The notes: generated by a model not told the origin, from the letters alone. A DNA stretch of 64,000 nt from Hyphomicrobiales bacterium (GCA_900466475.1 UBMI01000009.1:62001-126000), one strand, 5' to 3'; numbered from the stretch's first letter, positions 26,918 through 36,034 are shown. Program-made: numbers and translations.

Positions 26918-27184
26918 TCAGTGCAATATGAATTCACCCTTAAGAGAGCGCCATTCGGTTGCCGAAATGAGCCTGCGGTGAATGTAACGTACCGAATGCA
27001 GCGGCCCGTCCAGTTTCTCCTGCCAGAATTTCAGAAAACCGCGCATTTCCGGAAAGTCCGGGGCGAGGTCGTAGTCCTGCCAGATATAGGTCTGGAGAAA
27101 GGCCGGATGATCCGGCATGTGGTAGAGGATCTGCGCTGTCGTCAGCCCATAACCATTGAGCTGTTTTTCCATGTCTTTGTGCAT
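26918..27184 (-). CDS. usg: Usg family protein
   Basis: The 88-residue protein matches the alphaproteobacterial Usg family: GYGLTTAQILYHMPDH, LQTYIWQDYDLAPDFP, LKFWQEKLDGPLHSVRY. Caulobacter usg lies by the trp genes; its function is not established. An internal Met at 27172 is an alternative start. No trp gene is adjacent here. Confidence 0.9.
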   Translation of the reverse strand: MHKDMEKQLNGYGLTTAQILYHMPDHPAFLQTYIWQDYDLAPDFPEMRGFLKFWQEKLDGPLHSVRYIHRRLISATEWRSLKGEFILH

Positions 27185-27345
27185 TTTGTCTCGCTTCTTC
27201 TTGTTCCCACTTCGCGCTTATTAGCGCCACATTATATGAGATCATGCGGTGGTTAACCGAAGCTTGACAGATAGCGCATAAAAGAGCTATTTATTTTTAA
27301 TTTCAAAGTCTTAGCAGCACTCATCGGGGAGTGCTGCCAGCCTCT

Positions 27346-28176
27346 TCAGCGCTTCAGATGACGCGTCAGGCGGCGTTCGATCCAGTTCCAGAGGTGGCGA
27401 AGCGCCTCGACGATGGCGAGGTAGAAGATCGCCGCCCACAGGTAGGTCTGGTAATCAAAAGTGCGCGAGAAGGCGTAGCGCGTCTCACCCATGAGGTCGA
27501 GCACGGTAATGATGGCGACGACCGCCGAGCCCTTGATGAGCAGGATGATCTCGTTGCCATAGGGGCGCAGCGCCACGATGAAGGCCTGCGGCAGGATGAT
27601 CTTGCGGAAGGCGATCGCCTTGTGGATGCCGAGGGCGGCAGCGGCCTCATGCTGGCCGTGCGGCACACTCTGGATCGCGCCACGCAAGATTTCAGCCTGA
27701 TAGGCGGCCGTATTGATGGTCATGGCGAAGACGCCGCAATACCAGGCGTCGCGGAAGAACCACCAGAGGCCGATTGCTTCCATCTGCGGGCGGAAGATGC
27801 CGAGGCCGTAATAGACGAGGAAGAGCTGCGCCAGAAGCGGCGTGCCGCGGAAGAAATAGATATAGCAGTAGGCCAGTCCGTTCAGCACCCGGTTGCCGGA
27901 CATGCGGGCCATGGCGAGCGGCAATGACAGCACGGCGCCGAAGACGACCGAGAGGGCGACGATGGAAAGCGTGATCCAGAGGCCGTGCAGGTAGCGCGGC
28001 CCGTAACGGGTAAACTTATCCGGATCCCAGCCCTTGATGACGGTCAGGATCAGGAAGGCTGCGAGCAGTGCCCAGAAAGCGACGAGGATGTAGCCGGTGA
28101 GGCGGGCCGCCGTCATCGGCTTTGCCACCGCGCGCGGTGCAGCCTGTGGCGCGATCAATTTTTCAGCGTAGCTCAA
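27346..28176 (-). CDS. Polar amino acid ABC transporter permease (HisM/ArtM-like)
   Basis: The 276-residue His/Glu/Gln/Arg-type permease has about five helices and the EAA-type loop GQHEAAAALGIHKAIAFRKIILPQAF. FFRGTPLLAQLFLVYYGLG is the family signature. It overlaps the upstream permease stop by 4 bp (ATGA-type), forming a HisQ/HisM-like pair. No ATPase gene follows; a hairpin at 27314-27337 lies just beyond the stop. Confidence 0.93.
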   Translation of the reverse strand: MSYAEKLIAPQAAPRAVAKPMTAARLTGYILVAFWALLAAFLILTVIKGWDPDKFTRYGPRYLHGLWITLSIVALSVVFGAVLSLPLAMARMSGNRVLNGLAYCYIYFFRGTPLLAQLFLVYYGLGIFRPQMEAIGLWWFFRDAWYCGVFAMTINTAAYQAEILRGAIQSVPHGQHEAAAALGIHKAIAFRKIILPQAFIVALRPYGNEIILLIKGSAVVAIITVLDLMGETRYAFSRTFDYQTYLWAAIFYLAIVEALRHLWNWIERRLTRHLKR

Positions 28177-28979
28177 CGGCGGACCTCCGAACGCTTGGCC
28201 CAGCGGTCGATATAGACAAGCAGGAAGGAGGAGAGGATGGCGAGCACCAGATAGAGACAGCAGGCGATGCCATAGAAGAAGAAGGGTTCCTTGGTGACGC
28301 GCACGGCCACGTTCGTCTGGCGCAGAATATCGGAGAGGCTGATGATCGAGACGTAGGACGTATCCTTCAAGAGCACCATCCAGAGGTTCGTCAGGCCGGG
28401 CAGGGCGATCCGCACCAGTTGCGGCAGGACGATGAGGCGCAGTGTGCGGCCGCGATGCAGGCCGAGCGCATCCCCCGCCTCATACTGGCCCTTGGGAATG
28501 GCGCGGAAGGCAGACAGCAGCACTTCCGAACAATAGGCGGAAAAGACCACCGACAACGCAATGACGCCGGCGACAAAAGCGTTGATCTCGACCGGTGGCC
28601 CTTCATAGCCGGCAATGTCGAGCAGATACTGGATCAGGATCTGCATGCCGTAATAGATGATGAAGAGCGTCAGAAGTTCCGGCAGTCCGCGGAAGATCGT
28701 GGTGTAGATGCCAGCTGCCAGCCGCAGCGACTTCTCTTCCGACTGCTGGCCGAGCGCCACGAGGAAACCGATGACGAGACCGATCGGCAGGGTGACGATC
28801 GCCACCGAAACCGTGACCTGCAGGCCAAGCGCGATCTCGTCGCCCCAGCCGGTGTCGCCACAGGCAAGGATGGTCGACGGGGCCAACCAGGTGAAAATAC
28901 CGACGGGTCCGCACAGCGGATCGAAGATGTGCACAAGCAGGCTCCAGAAGGAGCCGAGCGCGGAAAACAATCCGCCCAT
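28173..28979 (-). CDS. Polar amino acid ABC transporter permease (HisQ/ArtQ-like)
   Basis: The 268-residue partner permease has TTIFRGLPELLTLFIIYYGM and the EAA loop GQYEAGDALGLHRGRTLRLIVLPQ. It is paired with the downstream permease by stop/start overlap. It lies 113 bp after the second binding-protein gene, past that gene's terminator, so it may depend on partial read-through, giving the usual excess of binding protein over permease. Confidence 0.93.
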   Translation of the reverse strand: MGGLFSALGSFWSLLVHIFDPLCGPVGIFTWLAPSTILACGDTGWGDEIALGLQVTVSVAIVTLPIGLVIGFLVALGQQSEEKSLRLAAGIYTTIFRGLPELLTLFIIYYGMQILIQYLLDIAGYEGPPVEINAFVAGVIALSVVFSAYCSEVLLSAFRAIPKGQYEAGDALGLHRGRTLRLIVLPQLVRIALPGLTNLWMVLLKDTSYVSIISLSDILRQTNVAVRVTKEPFFFYGIACCLYLVLAILSSFLLVYIDRWAKRSEVRR

Positions 28980-29035
28980 GCCAGAAATCCCCTCACGGCT
29001 TTTGCCGTTTTGATATTGCCACCTTTGTCAAACAA

Positions 29036-29066
29036 AAATGGCGGAAGAGCAAGCCTTCCGCCATTT
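29036..29066 (-). terminator. Intrinsic terminator after binding-protein copy 2
   Basis: A perfect 12-bp stem (29036-29047 with 29055-29066) has a T-run on the minus strand. It lies between the binding-protein gene and the permease genes and would set their expression ratio. Confidence 0.85.
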
Positions 29067-29092
29067 CCTTCATCGGCCAGATAGCGAATTTA

Positions 29093-29863
29093 TCATTCGC
29101 CGTAAACGTCGAAATCGAAGTACTTGTCCTGGATCTTCTTGTACTCACCGCTGGCGCGGATCGCGGCGATCGCCGTGTTGAGCTTTTCCTTCAGCGGATC
29201 GCCCTTGCGGACAGCGATACCGGCGCCATTGCCGCTGATTTCCTTGTCGACCGGCAGGGCCGTCAGGATCTTGCAGCAGGTGCCGTCACCGGATTTGATC
29301 CATTCCGAGAGGACGACGATGTCATCGATGACGGCATCGACACGGCCGGCTGCAACATCGAGCTTGTACTCGTCAGCCGTCGGGTAAAGCTTCAGCTCGC
29401 TGTCAGCCAAGTGCTTCTCGACATAGGTGACGTTTGTCGTGGAGATTTGCACGCCGATCGCCTTGCCCTTGAGGCCGGCGACATCAGTCACGGTCGAATC
29501 CTTCGGCACGGCAACGGCCGGCGGGGTTCTGTAAAAATGATCGGAGAAATCGACGAGCTTCAGGCGCTCCGGGGTGATCGCCATAGAGGAGACGATCATG
29601 TCGAACTTCTTGGCGTTGAGCGCCGGGATGATGCCGTCCCAGTCGGTCGAAACGAAGGAACAGTCGGCCTTCATCTGAGCGCACAGGGCCTTGGCGATAT
29701 CGATGTCGAAGCCCTGGATGGTGCCGCTGGCATCGACGAATTCGAACGGCGGGTAGGTCGAATCGGTGCCAATGACGTATTTTTCGCCGTCGGCGAGAGC
29801 CGGGCCGGCAAAGAGAGACAATGCCGCAACCGAGGCTGCAGCAAGGAGCTTCGTGGAGATACG
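29093..29863 (-). CDS. Basic amino acid ABC transporter, periplasmic binding protein (copy 2)
   Basis: The 256-residue protein from the ATG at 29863 has a signal peptide (MRISTKLLAAASVAALSLFAG..ALA) and the type-3 binding-protein fold: YVIGTDSTYPPFEFVDASG, then DWDGIIPALNAKKFDMIVSSMAITPER, typical of lysine/arginine/ornithine and histidine binders. It is a near-identical tandem paralogue of the gene upstream. The TYPPFEF and SSMAITPER blocks match ArgT/HisJ; the exact ligand cannot be fixed. Confidence 0.93.
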   Translation of the reverse strand, partial: RISTKLLAAASVAALSLFAGPALADGEKYVIGTDSTYPPFEFVDASGTIQGFDIDIAKALCAQMKADCSFVSTDWDGIIPALNAKKFDMIVSSMAITPERLKLVDFSDHFYRTPPAVAVPKDSTVTDVAGLKGKAIGVQISTTNVTYVEKHLADSELKLYPTADEYKLDVAAGRVDAVIDDIVVLSEWIKSGDGTCCKILTALPVDKEISGNGAGIAVRKGDPLKEKLNTAIAAIRASGEYKKIQDKYFDFDVYGE

Positions 29864-29922
29864 CATGAGAATTCCTCTCACGGCTTTTGCCGTTTTGACA
29901 TCGCCGTGTTGCCGAACAAAAA

Positions 29923-29949
29923 ATGGCGGAAGAGCAAGTCTTCCGCCAT
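29923..29949 (-). terminator. Intrinsic terminator after binding-protein copy 1
   Basis: ATGGCGGAAG and its complement form a 10-bp stem around a 7-base loop, followed on the minus strand by a T-run. It is the duplicated counterpart of the hairpin at 29036-29066. Confidence 0.85.
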
Positions 29950-29977
29950 CACCTTCATCGGCCAGATACCGAATTTA

Positions 29978-30751
29978 TCATTCGCCGTAAACGTCGAAAT
30001 CGAAGTACTTGTCCTGGATCTTCTTGTACTCGCCGCTGGCGCGGATCGCGGCGATTGCCGTGTTGAGCTTTTCCTTCAGCGGATCGCCCTTGCGGATGGC
30101 GATGCCTGCGCCGTTGCCGTTGATTTCCTTGTCGACCGGCAGGGTCGTCAGGATCTTGCAGCAGGAGCCGGCGTCGGACTTGACCCATTCGGAGAGAACG
30201 ACGACGTCGTCGATGACGGCATCGACGCGGCCGCTGGAAACGTCGAGCTTGTACTCGTCAGCCGTCGGATAGAGCTTCAGCTCGGTGTCGGCGAGGTGCT
30301 TCTCGGCGTAGTTGGCATGGGTCGTGGAAGTCTGCGCACCGATCACCTTGCCCTTGAGGCCGGCAACGTCAGTGATGGTGGAGTCCTTCGGCACGGCGAT
30401 TGCCGGCGGGGTGTTGTAATACTTGTTGGAGAAGTCGACGAGCTTCAGGCGCTCCGGGGTGATCGACATAGAGGAGACGATCATGTCGAACTTCTTGGCG
30501 TTGAGCGCCGGGATGATGCCGTCCCAGTCGGTGCTGACGAACGAGCATTCAGCCTTCATTTCGGCGCAGAGTGCCTTGGCGATATCAATGTCGAAGCCCT
30601 GAATGGTGCCACTGGCGTCGACGAATTCGAACGGCGGGTAGGTCGAGTCCGTGCCGATCACGTATTTTTCGCCGTCAGCAAGTGCTGCGCCGGCAAAAAG
30701 GGACATTGCCGCTAGCGAAGCTGCAGCAAGGAGCTTGGTGGAAATGCGCAT
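29978..30751 (-). CDS. Basic amino acid ABC transporter, periplasmic binding protein (copy 1)
   Basis: The 257-residue protein from the ATG at 30751 (a longer frame to 30898 only adds unconserved residues) has a signal peptide ending near ALADG, then the same ligand-binding blocks as the downstream copy. The two proteins differ at scattered sites, for example around residues 90-140 and 200-210. The downstream hairpin and the mini-hairpin CGGC-tttt-GCCG before the next start are duplicated with the gene, showing a tandem duplication of about 0.89 kb. Confidence 0.93.
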   Translation of the reverse strand: MRISTKLLAAASLAAMSLFAGAALADGEKYVIGTDSTYPPFEFVDASGTIQGFDIDIAKALCAEMKAECSFVSTDWDGIIPALNAKKFDMIVSSMSITPERLKLVDFSNKYYNTPPAIAVPKDSTITDVAGLKGKVIGAQTSTTHANYAEKHLADTELKLYPTADEYKLDVSSGRVDAVIDDVVVLSEWVKSDAGSCCKILTTLPVDKEINGNGAGIAIRKGDPLKEKLNTAIAAIRASGEYKKIQDKYFDFDVYGE

Positions 30752-31077
30752 GAGGATCCTCTCTGTTGGTGGCGCCGGGTCTTGTTGTTGTTCGCCGGCG
30801 GCCGCACACTTCGACGGTGCCACCACCGTCTTGCGGCGATAATCAAACCTTTTTTCGCAAAATTGCAACAGGAATCCCCGCGCAGTTGTGCGTTGCAACC
30901 GGCGGCCGAGATGAACAGGGCCCGACCGAGGTGTTCAGGCAAGGTTAATCCCGTCCTTCTTAGCGTCAGGAACAAATCTGCATTTTAACGATTTGTGCTT
31001 CGCTTAGTGCACAAAAAGCCGTGATTGCGGGGCAGTCAGCCCCGGTTGAAGTCAAAATAAGGACGAGGAAACCCCTG
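30752..31077. other. Divergent promoter region between binding-protein and OmpA-family genes
   Basis: No gene is seen in these 326 bp. It holds an inverted repeat ACAAATC-N11-GATTTGT (30972-30996) before the OmpA-family gene and GC-rich sequence near 30780-30830 before the binding-protein gene. Both divergent promoters should lie here. Confidence 0.5.
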
Positions 31078-33348
31078 ATGGGCATGAAATCCAGACTGTT
31101 TGCCAGTGCGGCCTTTCCGCTGCTTTCCCTTACCCTGGTGGTGCCGCCGGTAGGCGCTTACGCCGCAGTGGGCGGGGTTGAGCACGGCGCTGTCGGCACC
31201 GTCGCCAATCCCCTTATCGGGGGCAGCTACGAGGTGGCACAGGACGCACCTTCCGAAGAGGAGCTTCTGAAAAGGAAGAAGCAGGCGGAAGAGCAGCAAC
31301 AGCAGCAGGAGGCGCCTGCAGAAAAGCCGCAGAAGCGCGAGGCCCCCGCCGAAAGCGCTCCGGAACCGGAACAGAAGCCCAGGCGTCAGCGCGAACCCGC
31401 ACCGCAGGCAGAGCCCCAGGCGCAGGCACCTGCGGCTGAGGAGCCCGCACGCCCACGCCGCCAGCGGGAAGCCCAGCCCGAACAGGCAGCACCCGACCAG
31501 CAGGCGCCTGCCGCCGAAGAGCCGCAGAAGCCGCGTCGCCAGCGTCAGGCGCAGCCCGAACAGCAGGCCGAGCCGCAAGCCGAGCAGCCACCCGCAGAGC
31601 AGCCGAAGCGCCAGCGCGACCGCAAGCAGAATGCCGAGCAGGCCGCCCCTGAGGCGCAGCAGCCGGCTGCCGAAGCCCCGGCCGCAGGCGAGGCGAATCA
31701 GCCCGCTGAAAAACCGCGCCAGCGCCCGCAGCGCCAGAAGAGCGAAACGACAGAGCAGCCCGCCGAGCAGAGCACGGAACAGCCTGCAGAGCAGCAGGGT
31801 GGCAAGCGCCCGGCCGGCGGCAAGCGTCCCGCTGCCACCGAGCAGCAGGCAGCACCGGCCGGAGAAGCACCGGCTCCCGCTGAAAAGCCCGCAACGGCCG
31901 AGAAGCCTGCGACCGCAGAACAGCCTGCTGCCGAGCAGCCCGTTCCGACCAAGAAGCCGGCGACTGCTGAAAAGCCCGCCACAGCCGAACAGCCGGCCGC
32001 TGGCCAGGCTGAACAACCTGCAGCAGGTCAAGCCCAGCAACCGGCCGAGCAGCCAGCCACCGGCCAGGTCCAGCCGGAACAGCCTGCCGCAAACGCTCCG
32101 CAGCCCGGCCAGCCGCCGGCAGCCACTGCGCCGCAGCAGGCCGAACAGGCCATTCCTGCGCCCGAAAAGGTCACACCGCAGGAGCTGGAGCGCCGCAAGG
32201 AGATCGCCCAGGATCCTGCCAAGAGCAACGAGACCATCGTGTTGCCCGTTCAGAACGGTGCCGCTGTTCTCGACAGCGACAAGGATGCCGATCGCAGCCA
32301 GGGCCGGCAGGGCCGCCGCGACCGGGATCGCCAGCGCGCCGACAGCCAGGATTTCAAGCTGCCGACCTCCGATGCCGAAGCTCAGTCGCTGAGCGGCACC
32401 CGGCAGCGTGCGCCGGTACAGATCGAGGCCATCACCCGCGAGGAAGGCCGGCGCATCGACCGCCGTCCCCAGTTCGCCCAACCTGACGGCGCGCGCTACG
32501 GCGAGCGCACCGACGACAGCCGCGTCATCATCCAGTTCGGCAACCGCACCGTGGTGCGCAGCGACGACGATCGCCGCTTCCTGCGCGACGGTGAACGGCC
32601 GAGCTATGAGGAGCTTTCGGGCGACCGGTACCGCGAGACGATCATGCGGCCTGAGGGCTATCGCATCGTGACGCTGCGCAACCGCTACGGCGACATCATC
32701 CAGCGCTCACGCGTCGATGCACGCGGCCGGGAAGAGGTGCTCTACTATTCGCCTGAGCTTTATGAGGATCCGGACCGCGATTACTTCGAGGATCCGGGTG
32801 CCGACCTGCCGCCGATGCGTCTGCGCGTGCCGCTCAACGACTATATCATCGACACCAGCACCGATCCGGACCGTGATTATTACGAGTTCCTGAGCGAGCC
32901 GCCCGTCGAGCCGGTCGAACGCGTCTATTCGCTGAACGAGGTGAAATATTCCGCTCGTATCCGCGACAAGGTGCGCCGTATCGACCTGGATACGGTGACC
33001 TTTGCGACCGGCAGCGCGGAAATTCCGATGAGCCAGGCCCGCACGCTGCGCAAGGTGGCGGATGCGATGAACGAAGTGCTCGACAAGAACAAGAGCGAGA
33101 CCTTCCTGATCGAAGGCCATACCGATGCCGTCGGTTCGGATCAGAGCAACCTGATCCTCTCCGACCAGCGCGCGGAATCGGTCGCCAACGTGCTGACGGA
33201 TGTCTATGGCATTCCGCCGGAGAACCTTGCGACGCAGGGTTATGGCGAGCGCTATCTGAAGGTGAATACGGACGGGCCGAACCAGGAGAACCGCCGTGTG
33301 ACCATTCGCCGTGTCACGCCGCTGGTGCGGCCTGTCGCTCAGCGGTAA
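31078..33348 (+). CDS. OmpA-family protein with long Pro/Glu/Gln/Ala-rich region
   Basis: The 756-residue protein from the ATG at 31078 starts with a hydrophobic signal sequence (LFASAAFPLLSLTLVV). Residues about 55-375 are a low-complexity tract of Ala, Pro, Glu, Gln and Lys with short units such as EKPATAEQPAA and AEQPA, likely extended and flexible. A middle part (about 410-600) is rich in Arg/Asp, and a C-terminal OmpA-like peptidoglycan-binding domain follows (FATGSAEIPM, then EGHTDAVGSDQSNLILSDQRA and GYGERYLKVNT). The product probably spans from the outer membrane or periplasm to peptidoglycan. The tract is likely to vary in length between strains. A terminator follows. Confidence 0.85.
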   Translation: MGMKSRLFASAAFPLLSLTLVVPPVGAYAAVGGVEHGAVGTVANPLIGGSYEVAQDAPSEEELLKRKKQAEEQQQQQEAPAEKPQKREAPAESAPEPEQKPRRQREPAPQAEPQAQAPAAEEPARPRRQREAQPEQAAPDQQAPAAEEPQKPRRQRQAQPEQQAEPQAEQPPAEQPKRQRDRKQNAEQAAPEAQQPAAEAPAAGEANQPAEKPRQRPQRQKSETTEQPAEQSTEQPAEQQGGKRPAGGKRPAATEQQAAPAGEAPAPAEKPATAEKPATAEQPAAEQPVPTKKPATAEKPATAEQPAAGQAEQPAAGQAQQPAEQPATGQVQPEQPAANAPQPGQPPAATAPQQAEQAIPAPEKVTPQELERRKEIAQDPAKSNETIVLPVQNGAAVLDSDKDADRSQGRQGRRDRDRQRADSQDFKLPTSDAEAQSLSGTRQRAPVQIEAITREEGRRIDRRPQFAQPDGARYGERTDDSRVIIQFGNRTVVRSDDDRRFLRDGERPSYEELSGDRYRETIMRPEGYRIVTLRNRYGDIIQRSRVDARGREEVLYYSPELYEDPDRDYFEDPGADLPPMRLRVPLNDYIIDTSTDPDRDYYEFLSEPPVEPVERVYSLNEVKYSARIRDKVRRIDLDTVTFATGSAEIPMSQARTLRKVADAMNEVLDKNKSETFLIEGHTDAVGSDQSNLILSDQRAESVANVLTDVYGIPPENLATQGYGERYLKVNTDGPNQENRRVTIRRVTPLVRPVAQR

Positions 33349-33372
33349 TTCGTTACCGGTACGGATTGAGCA

Positions 33373-33408
33373 GGGCGGGGCCGCAAGGCCTCGCCCCTTT
33401 TGTTTTGT
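33373..33408 (+). terminator. Intrinsic terminator after OmpA-family gene
   Basis: GGGCGGGGCC pairs with GGCCTCGCCC (one G-T pair) around GCAA, followed by TTTTGTTTTG. It is 24 bp after the stop. Confidence 0.9.
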
Positions 33409-33419
33409 GGATTCGACGG

Positions 33420-33630
33420 CGCGACATCTTCCCTTCTCCCCAGCGGGGAGAAGGTGGCCCGAAGGGTCGGATGAGGGGGCCGCACGGTAAAACATATGCC
33501 GTCTTCGCTATCCGCTCAGGCGTAAGCTCCTGACGTCGCTCACCCCCTCATCTGTCCTATCGGACATCAACCGGGGTCGAGCCGCGGGTCTCGACCCGTC
33601 CTCAGGACCCCCGCGAGGGAGAAGGGGGAG
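33420..33630. repeat. Rhizobial palindromic intergenic repeat (REP/RIME-like mosaic)
   Basis: CTTCTCCCC-AGC-GGGGAGAAG is a nearly perfect palindrome, followed by the GGCCCGAAGGGTCGGATGAG module and by a second part with GAGGGAGAAGG. Such GC-rich modules are scattered between genes in rhizobial genomes. The element sits between the OmpA-family gene and mobB. Confidence 0.65.
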
Positions 33631-34135
33631 CAAGCCCAACCGTGCGCGCAACAAAATCCGCGATCGCGACGGTATCATCGAGATCAAACACCACCAGACC
33701 CGCAGCGTCGTCCACCACATGATCGGCCGCAATCGCCACGATATGCGGGTCCTCGGGCGCCAGCGGGTCACGCCTTGCCGATTCGAGCCGCCGCGCCTCG
33801 ATCTTCGGGATCGGCTCGCGCTTGTAGCCCTCGATGAGTACCAGATCGCAGGGCGCCAACCGCGCCAGGATCTCCTCGAAGCTCGGCTCCGCCGCACCAC
33901 GCAGCTCGTGCATGATGGCGTAGCGGGTGCCGGAGACGATCGTCACCTCGTGGGCGCCGGCCTGGCGGTGGCGGTAGCTGTCAGCGCCGACCTTGTCGAT
34001 GTCGAAATCGTGGTGGGCATGTTTGATCGTTGAAATGCGATAGCCGCGGCGGGTGAATTCCTCGACGAGGCGCACTGCAAGACCTGTCTTGCCGGAATTC
34101 TTCCAGCCGGCGATGCCGAAGATTTTCTGCGTCAT
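33602..34135 (-). CDS. mobB: Molybdopterin-guanine dinucleotide biosynthesis adaptor protein
   Basis: The 177-residue P-loop protein has GIAGWKNSGKTGLAVRL (Walker A), a DHDFDIDKVGADSYRHR-type switch and the late VVFDLDD strand. MobB assists MobA in making the Mo-bis-MGD cofactor. AAGGAAGGTGGGG precedes the ATG at 34135; an ATG at 34171 overlapping the mobA stop is an alternative. It is expressed with mobA, upstream on the minus strand. Confidence 0.9.
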   Translation of the reverse strand: MTQKIFGIAGWKNSGKTGLAVRLVEEFTRRGYRISTIKHAHHDFDIDKVGADSYRHRQAGAHEVTIVSGTRYAIMHELRGAAEPSFEEILARLAPCDLVLIEGYKREPIPKIEARRLESARRDPLAPEDPHIVAIAADHVVDDAAGLVVFDLDDTVAIADFVARTVGLAPPSPSRGS

Positions 34136-34167
34136 TGCCCCACCTTCCTTCATCCCTCCATCTTGCT

Positions 34168-34797
34168 TCATCCCCCCAGCGCCTCCAGCCAGCGTTCGCC
34201 TTCGATTAGATCATCGGGCGTGTTGATGTTGAAGAAGGGATCGAGCAGGCTGGCGCGAGTCGGATGCAGCGGGAAGGGCACTTCCGTAACGTCATGACGC
34301 GAGAGGAAGTCGCGCACGCGGCGCTTCTCGTCAACCTTGACCCATTCTTCCAGATCGGCGGCGAGCGCGGTCGGCCAGAGGCCGAAGACAGGGTGGCTGC
34401 GGCCTTCGGAGGCGGCAATCGCTATCTGTTCGGGATGGCTTATCGCATTCATAAGCCGGCTAACGAGATCGGCCGGAAAGAACGGGCAATCGACAGAGAC
34501 GGTCACGACATGCGTGGCGGGCAGGCCGGCGCCATAGACCATGGCCGCGTGGATTCCGGCCATTGGCCCCGCCTTGCCGCGAATAAGATCGGAGACGACG
34601 GGCAGGTCGTGTCCGACGGCCGTGTCGGCGTTGACGGCGATCTCAGCCGTCTGCGGCGAGAGCCGAGCCAGAACATGCGAAAGCAGGCTGCGGCCGCCGA
34701 GCATGACGCCCGCCTTGTCACGGCCCATGCGCGATGAGCGGCCGCCGGCCAGCACGACACCTGGAATGGTCGATTGGTCGAGCACGAAGTCAGTCAT
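34168..34797 (-). CDS. mobA: Molybdenum cofactor guanylyltransferase
   Basis: The 209-residue nucleotidyltransferase starts at the ATG 34797 and has the GTP-binding loop VVLAGGRSSRMGRDKA and the later VVTVSVDCPFFPADLV. It adds GMP to molybdopterin to form MGD. Its stop overlaps the longer mobB frame. The MoaA gene of the same pathway lies about 6 kb away, and a DMT permease gene is just upstream. Confidence 0.93.
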   Translation of the reverse strand: MTDFVLDQSTIPGVVLAGGRSSRMGRDKAGVMLGGRSLLSHVLARLSPQTAEIAVNADTAVGHDLPVVSDLIRGKAGPMAGIHAAMVYGAGLPATHVVTVSVDCPFFPADLVSRLMNAISHPEQIAIAASEGRSHPVFGLWPTALAADLEEWVKVDEKRRVRDFLSRHDVTEVPFPLHPTRASLLDPFFNINTPDDLIEGERWLEALGG

Positions 34798-34814
34798 GGC
34801 GGTACCTCTGACGA

Positions 34815-35723
34815 TCACACGGGCGAACGGGGCGCCGATTCCTGGGCGACCGGCGGCACGTGACGCTTGGCCTCACGATAGAACGTATAGAGGCCTGATG
34901 CGATAACGATGGCGGCGCCCACGAGCGTCCAGAAATCCGGCACTTCGGCAAAGAAGACGAAGCCGAGAAGGGACGAGAAGATCAGGCTCGTATAGCGGAA
35001 GGGCGCCACGAAGGAGATTTCGCCAGTACGCATGGCGAGGATGACCGACTGGTAGCCGACCAGCACCAGCACGGAGGCGAGCAGCAGATGCGAAAGCGAG
35101 GTGACGCTGACCGGTTCCCAGCCGCCGAGGAAAGGGATCATCAGCGCACCGAATATTGCGACCGAGACCGCCGTGACCGTCGTGATCATCAGCGAGGGAA
35201 TATCCTTGCTGATGCCGCGGGTGGCGAGGTCGCGCCCTGCGGTGGAGGCAACGCTGGCGACACAGAGGAGGGCGGCCGGGGTAAAACCTTCCGGACCGGG
35301 GCGGATGATGATCATGACGCCGGCAAGGCCGACGAGGATCGCCAGCCAGCGCCGCCAGCCGACCGGTTCCTTGAAGAAAAGTGCCGCGCCGAAGGTGACG
35401 ACCAGCGGAAGGGATTGAAGGATCGCCGAGGCATTGGCGATCGGCATCATGCCGAGGGCGGTAATGTAAGTGACGGCAGCGATGATCTCGCAGGCGATGC
35501 GCAGCGCGATGACAGGCTTGAGCATGACGCGCCAGGGCCGTAGCGCGCCCAGCTTCCAGGCGATCAGATAGACAAGGATGCTGGTGAAGAGGCCACGCAG
35601 AAACATGATCTCGCCGGCATTCATGTAGGCTATGACGGATTTGGAGAGTGCGTCGCTTGCGGAAAAGCCCGCCATCGCCATGCTCATGCAGATGGCGCCT
35701 TCGGTATTGCGTGATCGCGGCAT
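34815..35723 (-). CDS. DMT-family (EamA) membrane transporter
   Basis: The 302-residue protein has about ten helices and two EamA repeats; the second begins near VVASVASTAGRDLATRG and ends in FFAEVPDFWTLVGAAIVIASGLYTFYRE. Such carriers export metabolites or are of unknown substrate. Its stop is 17 bp before the mobA start, so it may lead a three-gene operon with mobA and mobB. Confidence 0.9.
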   Translation of the reverse strand: MPRSRNTEGAICMSMAMAGFSASDALSKSVIAYMNAGEIMFLRGLFTSILVYLIAWKLGALRPWRVMLKPVIALRIACEIIAAVTYITALGMMPIANASAILQSLPLVVTFGAALFFKEPVGWRRWLAILVGLAGVMIIIRPGPEGFTPAALLCVASVASTAGRDLATRGISKDIPSLMITTVTAVSVAIFGALMIPFLGGWEPVSVTSLSHLLLASVLVLVGYQSVILAMRTGEISFVAPFRYTSLIFSSLLGFVFFAEVPDFWTLVGAAIVIASGLYTFYREAKRHVPPVAQESAPRSPV

Positions 35724-36034
35724 GCTGGAGATTCCCTTACCTTACAAGCCCTTTTAGAAGGGAACGGCGGGCAAGGGTATCGGAGGAATGCCACACTTCA
35801 GATAATTCGATGCTGCACTGCAGTACAACCTGCCGCAAGGTAAAGCAAATCCTTGTGCAGTTGCGGCAAATATTAGAAATATAAGGATAATTCCCAAATC
35901 TTCCGGTTGCCGATTAAGGTTGTATCAACCGATTCAGCGAAATATGCGACCACTCTCCATGATGGAGGATGCCGCCGAACCATCCGGAATGATTGCGGAC
36001 TGGACGGTACCATCAGCTTCAAGGCGCCGCATCC
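35724..36034. other. Intergenic region before the chemoreceptor gene
   Basis: No gene is seen in these 311 bp. AT-rich sequence around 35850-35925 (for example AAATATTAGAAATATAAGG) probably holds the promoter of the chemoreceptor gene and that of the divergent DMT operon. I found no convincing sigma-54 or palindromic site. Confidence 0.4.

Noticed and set aside
31036..32481. 481-residue minus-strand ORF opposite the OmpA-family gene
   Set aside because: It is a shadow of the highly biased GC-rich repeats; its Leu/Gly/Arg-rich translation has no domain and the plus frame has a clear leader and OmpA domain.
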